64,000 nt of DNA. Source: JABMMZ01 sp044341025. Its GTDB lineage: Bacteria; Bacteroidota; Bacteroidia; NS11-12g; UBA955. Position 1 is the stretch's first letter. Each line of letters opens with the position of its first letter. Below, in pieces: positions 41,023 to 50,723 of this stretch. Both the position numbers and the translations under genes were made by a program. The notes under the pieces were generated by a model. It saw only the letters and a program-made list of their open reading frames with translations, made no database searches and was not told the origin of the DNA. The stretch lies in NCBI GenBank assembly GCA_044341025.1, contig JBIISM010000003.1:62001-126000 (forward strand), in the 5' to 3' direction.

Positions 41023-41746
41023 CATTCTCAACTTTATTGAAATCAATCTGAGAAAACAGTTTAGAGCCCAATACTTCCTTAACAACTTTAAGATGATTTA
41101 TGCTATGAGCATCAGTGCCCAGAAAATGATAGTGCCCATTTTTGATTAACCATTGTGCAAACTTTTTTGCCATAGGCGAATAATATGAGGCCAAGGACAT
41201 CAGATTGATCTGAAACTTAACGCCAATATCTAAAATTCTCTCTGCTTCTTCGTAGTCATCTTGCAAATAAATATAGCGCTCTGGATGGGCCAAAACTGGC
41301 ATATAACCGGCAGTTTTTACTTCAAATAACAACTGGTTAAAAAAGACTGGTTTATTCATAAATGAAGTCTCAACCAGCACATGGTTGCTATGGAAAGTTA
41401 AAACATCGCCTTTTGATTTTATAAGATCATAAAACACTTCATCCATATAATATTCTGCCGCAAAATCAATTTTTAAATTCAAATGGTTCTCGGCTAATGC
41501 CAATTCTAACTGATTTTTTTTATCTTCTATGACCGCTCTATTATTCGGATAATAGTCGCTCATAATATGCGGCGTTGCAATAATTCTTTCAAAGCCTAAG
41601 TCAATAAAACTCTTGGCCATATCAAGCGAATACTCAATGTTCTTAGACCCATCATCTATGCCAAACAAGATATGGTTGTGCATGTCCCATTTTAATGGCA
41701 TATGGTCCAACTTACTTGTTCCAAAGAGATGGTCTAAAAAGCCCAT
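41015..41746 (-). CDS. PHP-family tyrosine-protein phosphatase, YwqE/CpsB-like
   Basis: Metal-dependent phosphatase of the PHP superfamily that dephosphorylates BY-kinases of polysaccharide export. The 243-residue protein has DMHNHILFGIDDGSKN (about 21-36), IATPH, VLAHPERY and GTDAHS, the histidine/aspartate ligands of CpsB/YwqE. It directly follows the Wzc-like kinase with a 1-bp overlap (TAATG), the expected kinase-phosphatase pairing. Last gene of the polysaccharide operon. Confidence 0.9.
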   Translation of the reverse strand: MGFLDHLFGTSKLDHMPLKWDMHNHILFGIDDGSKNIEYSLDMAKSFIDLGFERIIATPHIMSDYYPNNRAVIEDKKNQLELALAENHLNLKIDFAAEYYMDEVFYDLIKSKGDVLTFHSNHVLVETSFMNKPVFFNQLLFEVKTAGYMPVLAHPERYIYLQDDYEEAERILDIGVKFQINLMSLASYYSPMAKKFAQWLIKNGHYHFLGTDAHSINHLKVVKEVLGSKLFSQIDFNKVENAK

Positions 41747-44142
41747 TATTTCTTTTTGAAGGGATTAAATTTGTGCCACCACTTTGAATGGTCTCTGTCT
41801 TCTTCGTAATAGCCATAGCCATAACCATAACCATAGCCATATTTATTGCCGTAGGTATTCTGTCTGTTTACATCATTTATAACCACTGAGAGATTGTTGT
41901 AGTTCTTACTATTATAAAGCAAATTTATATTGCCTATAACAGCTTCTTTCGAATAACCTGAACGCACAACATAAATCGACAAGTCGCAGCGCTTAAAAAC
42001 AGTACTTGCATCTGTAACCAAGCCAATTGGAGGGTTATCAGCCATAATCACATCATATTCTAAAAACAATTGATCGATTAACTCATCAAATTCACTTTTT
42101 AGAAGCAATTCATTAGGGTTTGGTGGAATTGGTCCCGCTGGAATAAAATGCAAGTTATCTAAAGTCGATGTCCTAACAGCCTCCTTCCATGAATTCATCC
42201 CAGACAAAATAGAACTCATTCCAATGTTGTTGTCGATATTAAAACCTACGTGAATTTTTGGTTTACGCATATCCAAGTCCAATATGATTACCTTTTTGCC
42301 TGTTAAGGCCAATATAGCTGCATAGTTGATGGCAAAAAATGTTTTTCCTTCTCCACTAATTGTTGACGTTACCCCAATTATTTGCTTCGCTTTCTTAGGC
42401 AGCATGAAATCAGAATTCGTTCTAATCGAACGCAATGATTCGCTAATAGATGACTTAGGATTTTTATCAACCACCAAGGTAGAAGCAGTCATTTTCTTGT
42501 TATAGGTTGGAATAGAGCCTAGAATTGGAGCCCTCAAAATATTTTCAATTTGCTGTTGGCTGTATATCGCATTCATCAATAAATATTTGATTACAATGAA
42601 CATTGTAACAGGAAGTATTCCAATCAATAAAAACATTAACCAAATCTTCTTTTTGTTAGGTGAAATTGGTGTTTCACTAGCATACGCGTCTGATAAAATT
42701 GTAAATTCAGGCACAGTACCAGCTTTTGAAATCTGAAATTCAATTTGTTTTTGAATTAAATCTAAATAATATTTTTCATACAAGGAATTAAAACGTTTAA
42801 GTCTGTTTAACTCTGTTTCTTTATCTGGCAATCCAGCAAATTGAGCGCTCATCTTTGAAATCTGCGCATTAATATCAACCGTTTGCTCAGAAAATACTTT
42901 TTTAGACTCATTGATATAGCTAAGAAGCTGCGACTTAACAATTGAAATCTCCAATTCCAATTTTCTAAATGGAAGTGTAACTTCTTTGTTTGAAATCTTC
43001 AACATTTCTCTTTGTTTGTAGAGGTCATTTAATTTGCTTATACCATCCGCAACTTGAAGAGCAGGGGTGCCAAACACTAGAGGAATTATATTGTCTTTGC
43101 TTGCATCTGATTGAATAAAGGCTAAAATATCAGAATAGTTTTTAGCCCCTCGTTCTAACTCTTCTTTTGCCTTTTCAAGCGCTTCAACTTGCTTAACAAT
43201 TTCATTCAGCTCAGCATTTGGAGAAACAGAGCCATTTTGTTTCACAAAAGTTTCTAAGTCATTTTCATAAGACTCCAATTTCCCTGCTGTCTCCTCTATT
43301 TGAGTCTGGATAAAGAGCAAAGTTTGCTCTTGAGATTTCTGCTTTTTATCTAATGATTGTCTTAAATAAACGGTGTCGTAGGCATTAACTATATCGATGG
43401 CTTTTGCTCTACTGAAATCATTGAAAGCAATTGCCAAGGTTCTCGCTTCCACACTGCTGGCAACAACGGTCAAATTACTGAGCAAATAGGACAAAAGCGC
43501 ATTGTGGCTGTTGATTCTAAAAATGAACTCCTTTCCTTCAATATCCAAATCTTGCACATTAGACCATTGCAAAGTAAATTTAAAAGGGCCGTTTTCAATC
43601 GGTTCTCCAATTTTATAGATTTTAGACTTCTTTTTATCTCCGTTTTTCTGGTTTAAACTAAACTCATATTTACTCACGAATACAACAGAAAAGTCCATAT
43701 CGTATTGAGTAAATTTTGGGTCAGAAAACACTTGGACTTTAAATGGTGATGACTTATAAATTTCTGTCGTTAAAATATTTCCTTCAGCATAATAAGAAAC
43801 ATTTAAGTCCATTAAATTTAATACTTCTTGAGCAACCCTTTGTGAACGAATAAGTTCAATTTCTCCATCAAGATTTTCAGTCTGCATGGATTGAAGGGTA
43901 GAAAAACCTGCATTACTGGCTTCTTTTTGAACCTCTAATCTAATGGATGAACTTGCTTGATACAATGGCTTGCTATACTTTAAATAGTAATGCGCGCCAA
44001 GGCTAGACAAAAAAATAGAAATTGGAATCCAAGCCCAATATTTTTTTAGAATTAGAACTAATTTTTCACCTGAAAAACCAGCCCCTTCAGATTGAACAAC
44101 CCTATTGACAATATGCCCGCTTTCTGATTCGAAATCATTCAT
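41746..44142 (-). CDS. Wzc-like polysaccharide co-polymerase / tyrosine autokinase
   Basis: Inner-membrane chain-length determinant fused to a BY-kinase, 798 residues. Order: N-terminal Wzz domain with transmembrane segment (about 35-55), long periplasmic coiled-coil region (about 270-480), GNVR-type domain, second transmembrane helix (about 510-530), then a kinase domain with P-loop TSTISGEGKT (about 590-600), VIILDLDMRKP (Walker A') and VIMADNPP (Walker B). The tail is tyrosine-rich (GYGYGYGYG), the usual autophosphorylation site cluster. Partnered with the downstream phosphatase and upstream exporter. Confidence 0.93.
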   Translation of the reverse strand: MNDFESESGHIVNRVVQSEGAGFSGEKLVLILKKYWAWIPISIFLSSLGAHYYLKYSKPLYQASSSIRLEVQKEASNAGFSTLQSMQTENLDGEIELIRSQRVAQEVLNLMDLNVSYYAEGNILTTEIYKSSPFKVQVFSDPKFTQYDMDFSVVFVSKYEFSLNQKNGDKKKSKIYKIGEPIENGPFKFTLQWSNVQDLDIEGKEFIFRINSHNALLSYLLSNLTVVASSVEARTLAIAFNDFSRAKAIDIVNAYDTVYLRQSLDKKQKSQEQTLLFIQTQIEETAGKLESYENDLETFVKQNGSVSPNAELNEIVKQVEALEKAKEELERGAKNYSDILAFIQSDASKDNIIPLVFGTPALQVADGISKLNDLYKQREMLKISNKEVTLPFRKLELEISIVKSQLLSYINESKKVFSEQTVDINAQISKMSAQFAGLPDKETELNRLKRFNSLYEKYYLDLIQKQIEFQISKAGTVPEFTILSDAYASETPISPNKKKIWLMFLLIGILPVTMFIVIKYLLMNAIYSQQQIENILRAPILGSIPTYNKKMTASTLVVDKNPKSSISESLRSIRTNSDFMLPKKAKQIIGVTSTISGEGKTFFAINYAAILALTGKKVIILDLDMRKPKIHVGFNIDNNIGMSSILSGMNSWKEAVRTSTLDNLHFIPAGPIPPNPNELLLKSEFDELIDQLFLEYDVIMADNPPIGLVTDASTVFKRCDLSIYVVRSGYSKEAVIGNINLLYNSKNYNNLSVVINDVNRQNTYGNKYGYGYGYGYGYYEEDRDHSKWWHKFNPFKKK

Positions 44143-44145
44143 AGT

Positions 44146-44925
44146 TTATTTTGTGAAATTATTTATTAATAAAGCCAAAGTTGCTAATATTTGCACAAAA
44201 TTAAAAACATACATATTATCCCGCACGGCCTCAGATCCAGGTCTTCTAACAGTCTCAATGTAAATGATGTCGTCAGGACGCAAGTTTACTATGGAATTTT
44301 TCATATCAGCTATAGTCCTCAAATTTACCATTGTAACCTCAGGGTTTTTTAAATCTCCGCGAATGATTCGAATATTATACCCCTTTGACTTTTCATCCAA
44401 ACCACCATACATTGCTATCGCTTCTAGAAGACTCATATTGCTGTTAAATGGCAATATCTTACCTCCCATACCGCCAAAAATCATGATTTTTTTATTTATT
44501 ACTTTTGAAATAACATAAGCTCCGTTGTAATACGTTTCATATTTCAATGACAACAAGCTATCCAATTGTGAAGTTTTAAATCCAACAACAGGAATTTTCC
44601 CTATTAGAGGGAACAAACACATACCTGACTCTAATACTTCATAGGTTGGTTTATCATTTGCAGCAATATTACCATCACCAAAAGACTTGGCTGAAAGCAA
44701 ATTTCCGACTGGATCTATAATCGATTCTCCTTGATTGGTGTATATTGAATATTGTATTTTATCGCCAACTTTAATTGGATTTTCTACCACCGCCTTTTCA
44801 TAAGCTGATTTCCAATTAATATCGGCAGGTTCAGCTTTAAAAATAATGTTAGAGGTATAAGATTTACAGCTTTGAAGCAGTAAACCAACGACTAAAACAA
44901 TAAAAAGATATTTGCTATTTTTCAT
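44146..44925 (-). CDS. Polysaccharide export outer-membrane lipoprotein, Wza-like
   Basis: A 259-residue lipoprotein (lipobox LLQSCKS, Cys at 20) with a Poly_export domain (VGDKIQYSIYT) and an SLBB-like domain (KIMIFGGMGGKILPF... MSLLEAIAMYGGL), then a C-terminal hydrophobic segment that would form the outer-membrane helix. It forms the channel for capsule or exopolysaccharide together with Wzc. It starts within the end of rmlA (11-bp overlap) and ends 3 bp before wzc. Confidence 0.9.
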   Translation of the reverse strand: MKNSKYLFIVLVVGLLLQSCKSYTSNIIFKAEPADINWKSAYEKAVVENPIKVGDKIQYSIYTNQGESIIDPVGNLLSAKSFGDGNIAANDKPTYEVLESGMCLFPLIGKIPVVGFKTSQLDSLLSLKYETYYNGAYVISKVINKKIMIFGGMGGKILPFNSNMSLLEAIAMYGGLDEKSKGYNIRIIRGDLKNPEVTMVNLRTIADMKNSIVNLRPDDIIYIETVRRPGSEAVRDNMYVFNFVQILATLALLINNFTK

Positions 44926-45784
44926 GTTTAATTAAACCTAATAAATATGTTCCGTAACCACTTTTTGTTAAGGGTTCTGCGACCTTTCTTAGTTGCTCAT
45001 CATTTATAAATTTCATTCTCCATGCAACTTCTTCTATACTTCCTATTTTCAAACCTTGTCTTTCTTCAATAACTTGAACAAATTGGCCTGCTTGCATTAA
45101 ACTGTGAAAAGTTCCGGTATCTAACCAAGCAGTTCCTCTTTCCAATATGCCTACTTTCAATTGGCCTTTTTCCAAATACACTTTGTTGACGTCCGTTATC
45201 TCATATTCACCACGCGGTGATGGCTTTAAGTTTTCTGCAATTTCTACTACTTGGTTGTCGTAAAAATACAAACCAGGTACAGCGTAATTTGATTTAGGAT
45301 GCAATGGTTTTTCTTCAATGCTTATAGCTACATTGTTTTCGTCAAACTCAACCACACCATAGCGCTCAGGGTCGCTTACGTGGTAAGCATATATTACTCC
45401 ACCTTCTGGGTCATTGTTGCTTTGTAGCAATCTTTGCAAAGAAGCACCAAAGAAAATATTGTCGCCCAATATCAATGCTACTTTATCTTTTCCTATAAAT
45501 TCTTTTCCTATAACAAATGCTTGCGCCAATCCGTTTGGCACCGCTTGCTCTGCATATGAAAATTGACATCCCAATTGCGAACCATCGCCCAATAATTTTT
45601 GAAAATGAGGCAAATCATGTGGGGTGGAAATAATTAATATTTCTTTAATACCAGCCATCATCAAAATAGACAATGGGTAATAAACCATTGGCTTATCATA
45701 TACCGGCATCATTTGCTTGCTAACGGCTAAAGTTAATGGGTGCAAACGGGTGCCACTTCCTCCTGCTAATATTATTCCTTTCAT
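44915..45784 (-). CDS. rmlA: Glucose-1-phosphate thymidylyltransferase
   Basis: First step of dTDP-sugar synthesis: glucose-1-P plus dTTP gives dTDP-glucose. The 289-residue protein has the nucleotidyltransferase signature GGSGTRLHPLT (8-18), SKQMMPVYDKPM (24-35), ALILGDNIFFG with the metal aspartate, and the EEKP block. Length is typical of RmlA. Overlaps rmlB by 4 bp. No rmlC or rmlD is in the window, so the final sugar is unknown. Confidence 0.96.
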   Translation of the reverse strand: MKGIILAGGSGTRLHPLTLAVSKQMMPVYDKPMVYYPLSILMMAGIKEILIISTPHDLPHFQKLLGDGSQLGCQFSYAEQAVPNGLAQAFVIGKEFIGKDKVALILGDNIFFGASLQRLLQSNNDPEGGVIYAYHVSDPERYGVVEFDENNVAISIEEKPLHPKSNYAVPGLYFYDNQVVEIAENLKPSPRGEYEITDVNKVYLEKGQLKVGILERGTAWLDTGTFHSLMQAGQFVQVIEERQGLKIGSIEEVAWRMKFINDEQLRKVAEPLTKSGYGTYLLGLIKHEK

Positions 45785-46839
45785 GATCTATTTGAATACA
45801 TATTTTGATAATAACTTTGGTAAGCGCCGCTGGTAACATGGTTCAACCATTCTTGATTTGCCAAATACCAATCCACTGTCTTTTCTAATCCTTGTTCAAA
45901 GGTAACTGATGGGTTCCAATTTAATTCGTCCATTAATTTTGACGAGTCAATGGCATATCTAAAATCATGGCCAGCACGGTCTGTTACATACGTAATTAAT
46001 TGTTCTGATTCGCCTTCGGTTCTTCCTAGTTTAGAGTCCATCAAACGGCATAAAAACTTAACCAAATCAATGTTCTTCCATTCGTTGTTTCCACCAATAT
46101 TGTAGGTATCGCCCATCTTACCTTGATGAAAAATAACATCTATGGCAGCTGCATGGTCTTCCACAAACAACCAATCGCGCACATTCTCACCTTTGCCATA
46201 TACAGGCAATGGTTTCTTCTGCATAATGTTGTTGATCATCAACGGAATTAACTTTTCAGGGAAGTGATGAGAGCCATAGTTGTTGCTGCAATTCGATATC
46301 TTAATTGGCATTCCATAGGTATGCTGATAAGCGCGAACGAAATGGTCTGAAGATGCTTTAGATGCTGAGTATGGGGAATTCGGGTCGTAAGGCGTTGTTT
46401 CCAAAAACTTACCTTCGTCACCTAGTTGTCCATATACTTCATCGGTACTAACATGGTAAAACAATTTGCCTTCGTAATTGCCTGCCCATATGCCCTTAGC
46501 TGCATTCAATAAGTTCACCGTACCAACAACATTGGTCATCACAAAATCCATAGGACTGTGAATTGACCTGTCGACATGTGATTCTGCAGCCAAATGTATC
46601 ACACCATCAAATTGATGGGTTTCAAATAAATTTTTTATGAATTCTGTATCTATAATATCTCCTTTAACAAACGTATAATTTGCACTGTTTTCAATATCTC
46701 TAAGATTTTCCAAATTACCTGCATATGTCAATTTATCTAAATTGATAATCTGATAATTTGAATACAATTTCACAAAACGTCTTACAACGTGCGAACCTAT
46801 AAATCCTGCGCCACCGGTAATTAATATTTTTTTGCCCAT
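45781..46839 (-). CDS. rmlB: dTDP-glucose 4,6-dehydratase
   Basis: Extended SDR enzyme converting dTDP-glucose to dTDP-4-keto-6-deoxyglucose. The 352-residue protein has the NAD loop GGAGFIGSHV (8-17), AAESHVDRSI (about 85-94), the catalytic STDEVYG (threonine, Asp-Glu pair) and YSASK (Tyr, Lys). Standard RmlB motifs and length. Its ATG overlaps the FKBP gene stop by one base. Supplies the substrate for deoxysugar branches of the polysaccharide exported by the downstream genes. Confidence 0.96.
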   Translation of the reverse strand: MGKKILITGGAGFIGSHVVRRFVKLYSNYQIINLDKLTYAGNLENLRDIENSANYTFVKGDIIDTEFIKNLFETHQFDGVIHLAAESHVDRSIHSPMDFVMTNVVGTVNLLNAAKGIWAGNYEGKLFYHVSTDEVYGQLGDEGKFLETTPYDPNSPYSASKASSDHFVRAYQHTYGMPIKISNCSNNYGSHHFPEKLIPLMINNIMQKKPLPVYGKGENVRDWLFVEDHAAAIDVIFHQGKMGDTYNIGGNNEWKNIDLVKFLCRLMDSKLGRTEGESEQLITYVTDRAGHDFRYAIDSSKLMDELNWNPSVTFEQGLEKTVDWYLANQEWLNHVTSGAYQSYYQNMYSNRS

Positions 46840-47687
46840 TACTTTAAATCTGATAAAAACATGTCAAAAACAATTGTTGCATTTTCTGGTATCACACCCG
46901 GATAACCTTGTGCACCATAGGCCAAAGCTGGAGGAATTATAACCCTTACTTTCATGCCCTTATTCATCCTAGGCAGCATTTCTTGCCAACCTTTAATCAT
47001 ACCAGCCCCAGTAACCGGAACGTTTATAGGCTCAAAACGGTCAAAATTGCCGTCGAATTTTGTGCCATCCATCAAATAACCAGCATAATATATTGACGCT
47101 GTTTGGTTCAATTGCGCCTTAAGTTTTGGATTGCCCTTATCTATTACGATATACTTTAAGCCTGAAGACAATTTCACTGTGTCTTTTCCTTTTCCAGAAA
47201 AAGGTTTGTAGGCAATTGGTTTTTGTACGTTTACCAATTCAACATCAAATATTAAAGTTGAATTCGGTGGAATATCGCCCATATCTTGTATACCATATCC
47301 TAAAGAAGCAGGAATTATTAAAGTGGCTTTTTCTCCTTTTCTTAAAATTCCAAAACCCTCGTCCCAACCTGCTATGACTTCGCCTTGACCAAGTGTAAAA
47401 GAAAATGTTTGGTCTCTATCCCGAGAGCTATCAAACTTTTTTCCATTTAACAAAGTGCCCGTGTAGTGCGCTTCCACCCTATCGCCTTTAACTGCCATTA
47501 TACCCTGAGGGTTTCTTTGTGTGATAACATACCTTAAACCTGTTTTAGTTGTAACTGTATCATTTCTAATTTCAACTTGGTCGCTGTTTGCTTTTGTCTT
47601 AGTAATTGGTTTTTGAGAGCCCATGCTTGCAAGTACAATGAAAACACAAAAAGCGAAAGCGCTAATAATGATTGATTTTAATTTCAT
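46839..47687 (-). CDS. FKBP-type peptidyl-prolyl isomerase with two FKBP domains
   Basis: A 282-residue exported protein (N-terminal hydrophobic segment of about 7-24) carrying two FKBP domains in tandem: the first around 60-153 (VEAHYTGTLLNGKKFDSS, GWDEGFGILRKGEKATLIIPASLGYG), the second around 170-282 (YYAGYLMDGTKFDGN, PPALAYGAQGYPGVIPENATIVFD). It probably assists folding of periplasmic or outer-membrane proteins. The first domain looks canonical; the second is more divergent. It sits in the polysaccharide operon between another FKBP gene and rmlB. Confidence 0.88.
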   Translation of the reverse strand: MKLKSIIISAFAFCVFIVLASMGSQKPITKTKANSDQVEIRNDTVTTKTGLRYVITQRNPQGIMAVKGDRVEAHYTGTLLNGKKFDSSRDRDQTFSFTLGQGEVIAGWDEGFGILRKGEKATLIIPASLGYGIQDMGDIPPNSTLIFDVELVNVQKPIAYKPFSGKGKDTVKLSSGLKYIVIDKGNPKLKAQLNQTASIYYAGYLMDGTKFDGNFDRFEPINVPVTGAGMIKGWQEMLPRMNKGMKVRVIIPPALAYGAQGYPGVIPENATIVFDMFLSDLK

Positions 47688-47692
47688 ATAAA

Positions 47693-48556
47693 TTATTTGA
47701 CGTTCAATATATTAAGTTCGTATACGAGTGTTGAATAAGGAGGAATCATAGCCTCTACACCTTTGGCTCCAAATGCCAAGTCGTAAGGCAATATAAAGGT
47801 CGCTTTATCACCATCCTTCATTCGGATTAACATTTCATACATTCCTATGGGTTGGAATTGACTCCTACTCACTTTTACAGTTTGAGCTTGACCCATGGTA
47901 TAAGAATTGTAAAACTCTGTACCATCCATTAATTTTCCAATAAAATGAAAGTTGACAACGGAGCCTTCTGTAATTTTTTTTGCTGTATCTGAACCTTTCT
48001 GATGAAATTGCATCCTGATTCCAGTTAAAGTATCCAATTTTACGACAAGGCTGCTTTTACGAACATATTTGTTGATATTGACAATCTCTTCGTTCCAGCG
48101 TTCTAATTTTTCTACATTTATTAAGCTATCCACTTGGAATTTTGTTAAAAATCTATCCATTTTAATGGTGAATTTCAAATCCGTTCCTGGCTTTATGTAT
48201 ATTGGCAATTCTTCCCCTCTCGTTTTTAAATAAAATGAATCAGCACTGATTAAAAATTGAGCACTGTCGCCCTCTGCCATAATAGAAAAAGCTTCCATAA
48301 TATCTCCCCCTTTATGGGTGAATTGTGTCAGCATAATTCTATCAGGTGTTTTTCCAAAAATAGAATGAACTACAGAATCCTCAGAATTCTCAATGCTGTA
48401 ATAACATTGTAAATACTGACCTAAATTAGGGAGATTTTGCTTTGTGCTGCGCTTCAAATACTTAAATCGTAAACCAGATTCAGTTTTGGAAAAATTGTTA
48501 CAAGACGCAAAAAACAATGCGGCAATAAGTACTAAAAAAATATTCTTTTTATCCAT
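47693..48556 (-). CDS. FKBP-type peptidyl-prolyl isomerase lipoprotein
   Basis: A 287-residue lipoprotein (lipobox FFASCNN, Cys at 19). The C-terminal part (about 190-287) is an FKBP domain (VNFHFIGKLMDGTEFYNS, MLIRMKDGDKATFILPYDLAFGAKGVEAMIPPYSTLVYEL). The N-terminal half shows a weaker, degenerate FKBP-like copy, so it may be a divergent two-domain protein like its neighbour. Overlaps nrnA by 8 bp and ends 5 bp before the next FKBP gene. Confidence 0.82.
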   Translation of the reverse strand: MDKKNIFLVLIAALFFASCNNFSKTESGLRFKYLKRSTKQNLPNLGQYLQCYYSIENSEDSVVHSIFGKTPDRIMLTQFTHKGGDIMEAFSIMAEGDSAQFLISADSFYLKTRGEELPIYIKPGTDLKFTIKMDRFLTKFQVDSLINVEKLERWNEEIVNINKYVRKSSLVVKLDTLTGIRMQFHQKGSDTAKKITEGSVVNFHFIGKLMDGTEFYNSYTMGQAQTVKVSRSQFQPIGMYEMLIRMKDGDKATFILPYDLAFGAKGVEAMIPPYSTLVYELNILNVK

Positions 48557-49568
48557 TCAATTGTCCTTTATATAATTTCAATGCTGTTTTAAATTGAGCA
48601 GCGGTTTCTTCTAAAGAAACAAAGCTACTTCCTCCTGCTGCATGAAAATGACCACCGCCATTAAAGTGCTGCATAGCAAATACATTTGCAGCAAAGTCAC
48701 CTTTACTCCTAAAACTCATTTTTACTATTTTGGTACGGTCAATAATCAATACGGCAAATTTAATGCCTTCTATACTCAACCCATAATTTACCAAACCTTC
48801 TGTATCGCCCGTTACCACGCCATACTTTTTAAGCTCTTCCTTGGTTATTGTAATCAAAGCCGTGTTGTATTCGTGCATTACTTCTAGTTTCTCGCTAATT
48901 GCATAACCAATAAACCTTACCCTCGATTCAGTAAAACTGTCGTACACACGATCGAAAATCTCCTCGTGTTTAATCCCTTTGTCCATCAAACTAGCAGCTA
49001 TTCGCATGGTTTCACTGCTGCAACTTCCAAACCTAAATGAGCCAGTATCTGTAACTATTCCTGTGTACAAACAAGCTGCTGCATCTTTGTCAATCTTATG
49101 CTCTAAACCATTGGCATGTATAAAACGGTAAACAAGCTCGCAGGTTGAGCTGGCCGTATCATCCCAAAAAGTATAATCCTCAAACCCCTGCGGAAATTGA
49201 TGGTGATCGATTAATATCTTTTTTGCATTGCTGTCAGCAACCACATCGCCATATTCATTAATCCTCGACAAATGATTAAAATCTAAGCAAAAAATAAAAT
49301 CAGCTTCATCAGTCAAAGCTTTGGCATGTGTCGGGTTGTGCTCGTAGACTATGGTTTGTTCATCGCTTTTCATCCATTTTAAAAACGAGGCATAATCTGT
49401 CGGCGATATTACGGTGGCATTGTACCCAATTGACTCAAGAAATAATTTTAAACCCAAACTCGAACCCATTGCATCTGCATCCGGCTTGTGGTGGGTGGTG
49501 ATAACAATTTTAGGATCTTCAACGGATGCAATTGCCTTGAGTATTTCTGTAGCTGAATGTAATACCAT
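48549..49568 (-). CDS. nrnA: DHH/DHHA1 phosphoesterase, NrnA-like (oligoribonuclease/pAp phosphatase)
   Basis: A 339-residue cytoplasmic phosphoesterase that in characterised members degrades nanoRNA, pAp or pApA. DHH motifs: TTHHKPDADAMGSSLG (about 24-39), CLDFNHLSR (about 93-101), DHHQFPQ (about 121-127) and the DHHA1 signature GGGHFHAAGG near the C-terminus. First gene of the eight-gene polysaccharide operon, overlapping the FKBP lipoprotein gene by 8 bp. Activity on pApA, a c-di-AMP product, is possible but not shown by sequence. Confidence 0.9.
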   Translation of the reverse strand: MVLHSATEILKAIASVEDPKIVITTHHKPDADAMGSSLGLKLFLESIGYNATVISPTDYASFLKWMKSDEQTIVYEHNPTHAKALTDEADFIFCLDFNHLSRINEYGDVVADSNAKKILIDHHQFPQGFEDYTFWDDTASSTCELVYRFIHANGLEHKIDKDAAACLYTGIVTDTGSFRFGSCSSETMRIAASLMDKGIKHEEIFDRVYDSFTESRVRFIGYAISEKLEVMHEYNTALITITKEELKKYGVVTGDTEGLVNYGLSIEGIKFAVLIIDRTKIVKMSFRSKGDFAANVFAMQHFNGGGHFHAAGGSSFVSLEETAAQFKTALKLYKGQLNG

Positions 49569-49697
49569 TTTGATTGAGCTACAAAGATGCTTAAATTATG
49601 GGATTATACACTAAAAGTTTTCGCCTAGATGGGGCCAATTCTTCGATAAAAAGTTCTTTCTGTCCTAAATTTAATTCAGTTGTAGAGGTAAAAATCT

Positions 49698-50723
49698 CTA
49701 CTTTATTCTTGAAAATTCAAATTTTGGATACCCTTTATCCCCTTTATTGTTGTAAAAATCAAGGAAGCGAAGTTTGTAATAATTGCCATCAGTGTCTTTG
49801 ACAATATAGGTAATGTTGGAATTAACTGTGTAATTTCCTGCTGCCCCAAAGGCATGCGATTTCCAATCGTATCCAATAGCATTCCAATCGGCAGAAAAAA
49901 GATAATTGGGGATAGAAGCAGCAGTAATTTTGTCAAAATTATTGGATGAATCTCTTGCTACCATAACTTTATTAGAGTTACTTAATACACCAGAAACCCT
50001 ATATGGGAAGGGCTCATTTCCAGGCAATATGTCATAGAAAAAATGATTGTAACGCGTAAATACCAAGTCCCATCCATTCTTATCGGGTTCTATATTTTGT
50101 ATAATGCTTCCAGTATTTTTAAAACTATAATACGTAAAATTTCTTGTCTTGTCTTTAGGGATTACCAAAGTATCCCCAGAGGTTTCTGAATAGTTGGTTA
50201 TACGTACAAAAAAGGCGGTATCGTTAACATTTAAAACCTGTAGTTTTTTGTATTTATTAACTCCATTCTCATAACTCAATTCAATAACATAAATACCTGG
50301 CAAATAGTCTGGCGCCGCTGATTTATATGTACGCCAATCGCCTATAGCCGAGTTATTTACCTTGCCTTCTGGAGCATCTCTTAACTCTTTATTGGTTTTG
50401 TAATAATTTGAATCACTGGCCAATTTTTCGGTTAATCCATAAACACCAATTTTTCTAGCTTTTATAAGATTTCCATTGTTTAAAAAAATACCATAACCCG
50501 CATCAGTTGTCTCAAAGCGAATATCCCAATCCCCTGACTGCTTTTCTTGAAAGGAATTGGTACTGATATCCAAATACATATCTTTTTCATAGTCTGTTCC
50601 CAAGAAAACATTGCTAATTGTAGAATTGCCAGTTGGTAAAATTATTGCATCTTCTTTCTTAAAGCAGCCACTCAGAAAAACCAGTAAGGAAATCAATATG
50701 AGTGAAAATTGTTTCAATTTCAT
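49698..50723 (-). CDS. HmuY-family heme-binding lipoprotein
   Basis: A 341-residue lipoprotein (lipobox FLSGCFK, Cys at 20). The C-terminal half has the HmuY signature pattern: EPDKNGWDLVFTRYNHFF, PFPYRVSGVLSN, and the ending YYKLRFLDFYNNKGDKGYPKFEF. HmuY of Porphyromonas captures heme at the cell surface and passes it to the TonB receptor HmuR. The protein here is longer than P. gingivalis HmuY (about 216) with an extra N-terminal domain. ATG overlaps the receptor stop as ATGA. Third gene of the operon. Confidence 0.8.
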   Translation of the reverse strand: MKLKQFSLILISLLVFLSGCFKKEDAIILPTGNSTISNVFLGTDYEKDMYLDISTNSFQEKQSGDWDIRFETTDAGYGIFLNNGNLIKARKIGVYGLTEKLASDSNYYKTNKELRDAPEGKVNNSAIGDWRTYKSAAPDYLPGIYVIELSYENGVNKYKKLQVLNVNDTAFFVRITNYSETSGDTLVIPKDKTRNFTYYSFKNTGSIIQNIEPDKNGWDLVFTRYNHFFYDILPGNEPFPYRVSGVLSNSNKVMVARDSSNNFDKITAASIPNYLFSADWNAIGYDWKSHAFGAAGNYTVNSNITYIVKDTDGNYYKLRFLDFYNNKGDKGYPKFEFSRIK

